Source of the DNA: Blastococcus sp. TBT05-19
GTDB taxonomy: Bacteria; Actinomycetota; Actinomycetes; Mycobacteriales; Geodermatophilaceae
Direction: 5' to 3'
DNA length: 64,000 nucleotides
NCBI RefSeq assembly: GCF_003319095.1
Contig: NZ_QOHI01000001.1
Coordinates: forward strand, 1,116,001 to 1,180,000
Each line of letters begins with the position of its first letter. The stretch's first letter is position 1. Shown piece after piece: positions 61,494-64,000 of this stretch. The position numbers and the translations under genes were made by a program. Below the pieces are notes generated by a model that saw only the letters and a list, made by a program, of their open reading frames with translations, made no database searches and was not told the origin of the DNA.

Positions 61494-62440
61494 CGGATCA
61501 GCCCGAGGTCGCGGCCGATCTGCTCGATCTGCGCGTAGTTAGCCGCCTCCGTCGGGATGAACGACTGCGCGCCGAACAGCTCCAGCACCTCGGCGTCGTC
61601 CTCGGGGGAGAGGCCGGTGAACCAGTCGGTCAGCCGCCGCGGCAGGTCCTCGCCGAGCCGCTCGACCGCCCGCGGGCCGAGCAGCCAGTGGTAGTCGTGG
61701 TAGGCCGGGGTGCGGGTGTAGGCGACCACCGCCGGGTCGACGTCGCCGGCCTCGCTGCGCGCGCTCCACACCTGCTCGTTGAGCACGCCGGCCTCGTAGG
61801 TGCCCGACGCCACGAGGGCGAGGGTGGCGTCGTGCGAGCCGGAGAACCCCGGGCCGCCCGGGAAGCCCTGCGGGTCGATCCCGGCCTCGCGCAGGAACCA
61901 GGCGGGCATCAGCCGGCCCGAGGTCGAGGTCTCGCTGCCGTAGGTGAACCGCAGGCCGGCGAGCGGGCCCAGGTCGTCGGAGGGGGCGAGGCCCGTGGCG
62001 GTGTTGACGACGAACACCGAGTGGAAGTCCTCGTCGATGTCCCGTTGGGCGATCGGCACGGCACCCGGGGTCTGCAGGCGGGCCTGCACGCCGGTGAGCC
62101 CGCCGAACCAGACGAGGTCGAGGTCGCCGGTGCGGAACAGGGAGACGGCGGCGGCGTAGTCGGTGACCGGGCGGTACTCGACCTCGAGGTCGAGGCCGGC
62201 GGCGAGGGACCCGGCGAGGGTGCCGTGCAGGCGCTGCAGGACCTCGGGGTCCTGGTCGGGGATGGCGCCGATGCGCAGCGGGGCGGCGCGGTCCTCGGCG
62301 GCGGAGCTGCCGCAGCCGGCGAGCGCGGCGGCGAGGGCGAGCCCGGTGCCGGCCAGCAGGGCGCGGCGGGAGAACGGCGGGGGGAGCGGGGACGTGCTCG
62401 GGGCGGGGCCACCCGACCGGGCGGCGCGGAGGGCGCTCAC
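61490..62440 (-). CDS. PhnD-family binding lipoprotein, putative selenate clade
   Basis: A 316-aa extracellular receptor. A twin-arginine-like SRRALLAG and lipobox LAGC (Cys43) mark its export. The mature part starts LRIGAIPDQDPEVLQRLHG and contains DLDLVWFGGLTGVQARLQ, IAQRDIDEDFHSVFVVNT and PGFSGSHDATLALV, features I associate with the putative selenate ABC receptor group (TIGR04553-like) and not with phosphonate PhnD. First gene of a three-gene transporter. The selenium assignment is inference supported by the Sec locus 9 kb away. Confidence 0.8.
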   Translation of the reverse strand: MSALRAARSGGPAPSTSPLPPPFSRRALLAGTGLALAAALAGCGSSAAEDRAAPLRIGAIPDQDPEVLQRLHGTLAGSLAAGLDLEVEYRPVTDYAAAVSLFRTGDLDLVWFGGLTGVQARLQTPGAVPIAQRDIDEDFHSVFVVNTATGLAPSDDLGPLAGLRFTYGSETSTSGRLMPAWFLREAGIDPQGFPGGPGFSGSHDATLALVASGTYEAGVLNEQVWSARSEAGDVDPAVVAYTRTPAYHDYHWLLGPRAVERLGEDLPRRLTDWFTGLSPEDDAEVLELFGAQSFIPTEAANYAQIEQIGRDLGLIR

Positions 62441-62748
62441 TACGTCCTCGTGGGGGGGAGGGGAACGGGCACGGCGGACCTCCGGTCGGGCGGGGACGGG
62501 CACCTCATCCTCTCCCGGCCGCGGGGAGCCGTCGCGCCGGTGGGCGGGGAGCCGCCGGCGTCGTCAGTCACGTTCTGGGCACGGTCGCCGACCCCTTCCC
62601 CGATCGGGCGGCCCGGCTGCCTACTGTGACGCCGGTAACCGGCCCGGCACGGCGGCCGGGGACCTCGCGCCCGGGTGGACCGGGACCGACGCGGGAGCCG
62701 ACGACCACCCGGCCCGGCAGGGTCGTCGTGCACGAACAGGGGAGAACC

Positions 62749-63927
62749 ATGCGCAGCACCACGCTCCACACCGTCGCCGCGGCCACCGCCGCGGTCTTCG
62801 TCCTCGCGTCCTGCTCGTCGGAGGGCGGCAGCGGCGGGTCCGAGGCCTCCGGCGAGCTCTCCGGCGAGGGCACCGGCGACTCCTGCTCCATCGAAGGCGA
62901 GGTGCCCCTGGGCGCCGTCCTGAGCCTCACCGGTGCCGCCGCCAGCTACGGCGAGTCGCAGCAGCGCGGGCTCGAGCTGGCCGCCAAGGAGCTGGCCGAG
63001 AAGGGCGGGATCACCTACGACCTCACGATCGAGGACGACCAGACCGACCCGAAGCAGGGCATCACGCTGTTCGACCAGTTCGTCAACGACGGCGCCAGCC
63101 TGATCATCGGCCCGACGCTGTCCAACGCGGCCGTGCAGTCCGACCCCATCGCCCAGGAGGCCGGCGTCCCGGTGCTGGGCATCTCCAACACCGCTGCCGG
63201 CATCACCGACATCGGTGACTACATCTTCCGCAACTCGCTGACCGAGCAGGCCGTCATCCCGCAGACGATCGCGAAGGCGACCGAGGAGTTCGGGCTCGAG
63301 AAGGTCGTCGTGATGTACAGCAACGACGACGCCTTCACCGAGTCCGGCTTCGAGGCCTTCGAGGCGGCCCTCGAGGACGAGGGGGTGGAGATCGCCGACA
63401 CCCTGACCTTCTCCAAGGCCGACACCGACTTCCGCGCGCTGCTCACCGAGGCCCAGGGCCTCGAGCCCGACGCGCTGGTCGTCTCCGGGCTGATCGAGGC
63501 CGCCATCCCGCTGGTCACCCAGGCCCGCGAGCTCGGCATCGACGTCCCGATCATCGGCGGCAACGGGTTCAACAACCCGCGGCTGATGGCCGACGCCGGC
63601 GAGGCCGCCGAGGGCGTCGTCGTCGGCGCCGCGTGGAACTCCGCCTCCGACAACCCGGAGAACCAGGCGTTCCTCGAGGCCTACCAGGCCGAGTACGACG
63701 CCGCGCCCGACCAGTTCGCCGCCCAGGCCTACACCGGTCTGATGCTCATCGACGAGGCCATCCGCTCCGAGTGCGCCGCCGACCGGGAGAGCCTGAAGAC
63801 GGCGCTGGGCGAGCTGGAGGACGTGCCGACCGTGCTCGGCGAGTTCTCCATCGACGAGAACCGCGACGCCGTCCACCCGGCCGTCGTGCAGGTCGTGCAG
63901 GACGGGAAGTTCGCCGTCCTGGAGTGA
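62749..63927 (+). CDS. LivK-type ABC substrate-binding lipoprotein
   Basis: A 392-aa receptor of the branched-chain amino acid/amide family. Lipobox VLASC (Cys22) is followed by an acidic linker and the periplasmic binding fold (VPLGAVLSLTGAAASYGESQ, LIIGPTLSNAAVQSDPIAQE, VPVLGISNTAAGITDIGDYI). Conserved Thr/Ser of the ligand pocket are present. GGGGAGA precedes the ATG. Its permease and ATPase genes are not in the window and may follow it. Confidence 0.88.
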   Translation: MRSTTLHTVAAATAAVFVLASCSSEGGSGGSEASGELSGEGTGDSCSIEGEVPLGAVLSLTGAAASYGESQQRGLELAAKELAEKGGITYDLTIEDDQTDPKQGITLFDQFVNDGASLIIGPTLSNAAVQSDPIAQEAGVPVLGISNTAAGITDIGDYIFRNSLTEQAVIPQTIAKATEEFGLEKVVVMYSNDDAFTESGFEAFEAALEDEGVEIADTLTFSKADTDFRALLTEAQGLEPDALVVSGLIEAAIPLVTQARELGIDVPIIGGNGFNNPRLMADAGEAAEGVVVGAAWNSASDNPENQAFLEAYQAEYDAAPDQFAAQAYTGLMLIDEAIRSECAADRESLKTALGELEDVPTVLGEFSIDENRDAVHPAVVQVVQDGKFAVLE

Positions 63928-63934
63928 TCGGTCC

Positions 63935-63966
63935 GGTGCCCCCCGGCCGCGCGGCCGGGGGGCACC
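63935..63966 (+). terminator. Perfect 32-nt palindrome after livK-like gene
   Basis: Arms GGTGCCCCCCGGCCGC and GCGGCCGGGGGGCACC, eight bases after the stop; a strong GC hairpin without T-run. It would end the receptor transcript before any downstream transporter genes, or attenuate it. Confidence 0.65.
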
Positions 63967-64000
63967 CCGCCATCCCCATCCACGACGAGAACGGGACCGC

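Noticed and set aside
61490-62440. A plain phosphonate (phn) uptake operon
   Set aside because: No phosphonate-degrading genes nearby and the receptor signature segments fit the putative selenate clade better; kept as the alternative.
1-64000. CRISPR arrays, insertion sequences, prophage or integrative element borders
   Set aside because: No regularly spaced direct repeats, transposase, integrase or phage genes are recognisable, and base composition is even across the window.

Overview
This 64 kb window is a very high-GC chromosomal segment of an actinobacterium. Start codons are often GTG, and of the 60 genes I accept 56 end in TGA, 4 in TAG and none in TAA. Gene content and order (radical SAM pair - RNase E - L21 - L27 - Obg - ProB; nadD-rsfS-phosphatase; comEA-comEC-holA/rpsT-lepA; hemW; hrcA-dnaJ-rsmE) are those of a typical actinobacterial core chromosome. 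A tRNA-Sec with a CUA anticodon points to Geodermatophilaceae (Blastococcus/Geodermatophilus type); the family assignment is an inference. I see no prophage, IS element, CRISPR array or rRNA.

Layout. 0-5.9 kb: membrane diguanylate cyclase, a secreted protein, a B12-type radical SAM protein and its DUF2344 partner. 6-13.5 kb: RNase E/G, L21, L27, Obg, ProB, peptide deformylase. 13.5-16.8 kb (minus strand): znuA-znuC-znuB-zur, with a Zur-box-like palindrome at the znuA start, lying between proB/def and proA. 16.8-32.5 kb: proA, MoxR/CoxE pair, nadD-rsfS-phosphatase, DegV, comEA-comEC, holA, rpsT, a large membrane protein, lepA, MOSC protein. 32.5-39 kb: a four-gene ABC importer, an IclR regulator and an FAD monooxygenase. 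An IclR-type 17-bp motif sits at the same distance from both putative promoters, so these look like one regulon for an unknown, probably aromatic, compound. 39-45.3 kb: LprG-like lipoprotein with MFS pump, a Clp-N-only protein with a small HTH protein divergent from a guanidine-III riboswitch and Gdx exporter, and a TetR/quinone-oxidoreductase/EamA group.

45.3-50.2 kb is the most interesting part: a complete selenocysteine locus selD - WYL protein - selC - selA - selB, in which selC carries anticodon CUA, so UAG and not UGA should be the Sec codon. At 59.1-62.4 kb a PhnD/PhnC/PhnE-type ABC transporter resembles the clade proposed to import selenate-like oxyanions, so selenium uptake and use may both be encoded here. 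No in-frame-UAG selenoprotein gene is visible in the window.

50.2-59 kb: an enoyl-CoA hydratase family gene, hemW, a DksA-like protein, an actinobacterial conserved gene that appears to start with CTG, hrcA (with CIRCE)-dnaJ-rsmE, and the cstA-ybdD pair. The window ends with a LivK-type binding protein. A previously unremarked 57-nt dispersed imperfect palindrome occurs four times between genes, with compensatory changes in its outer stem.
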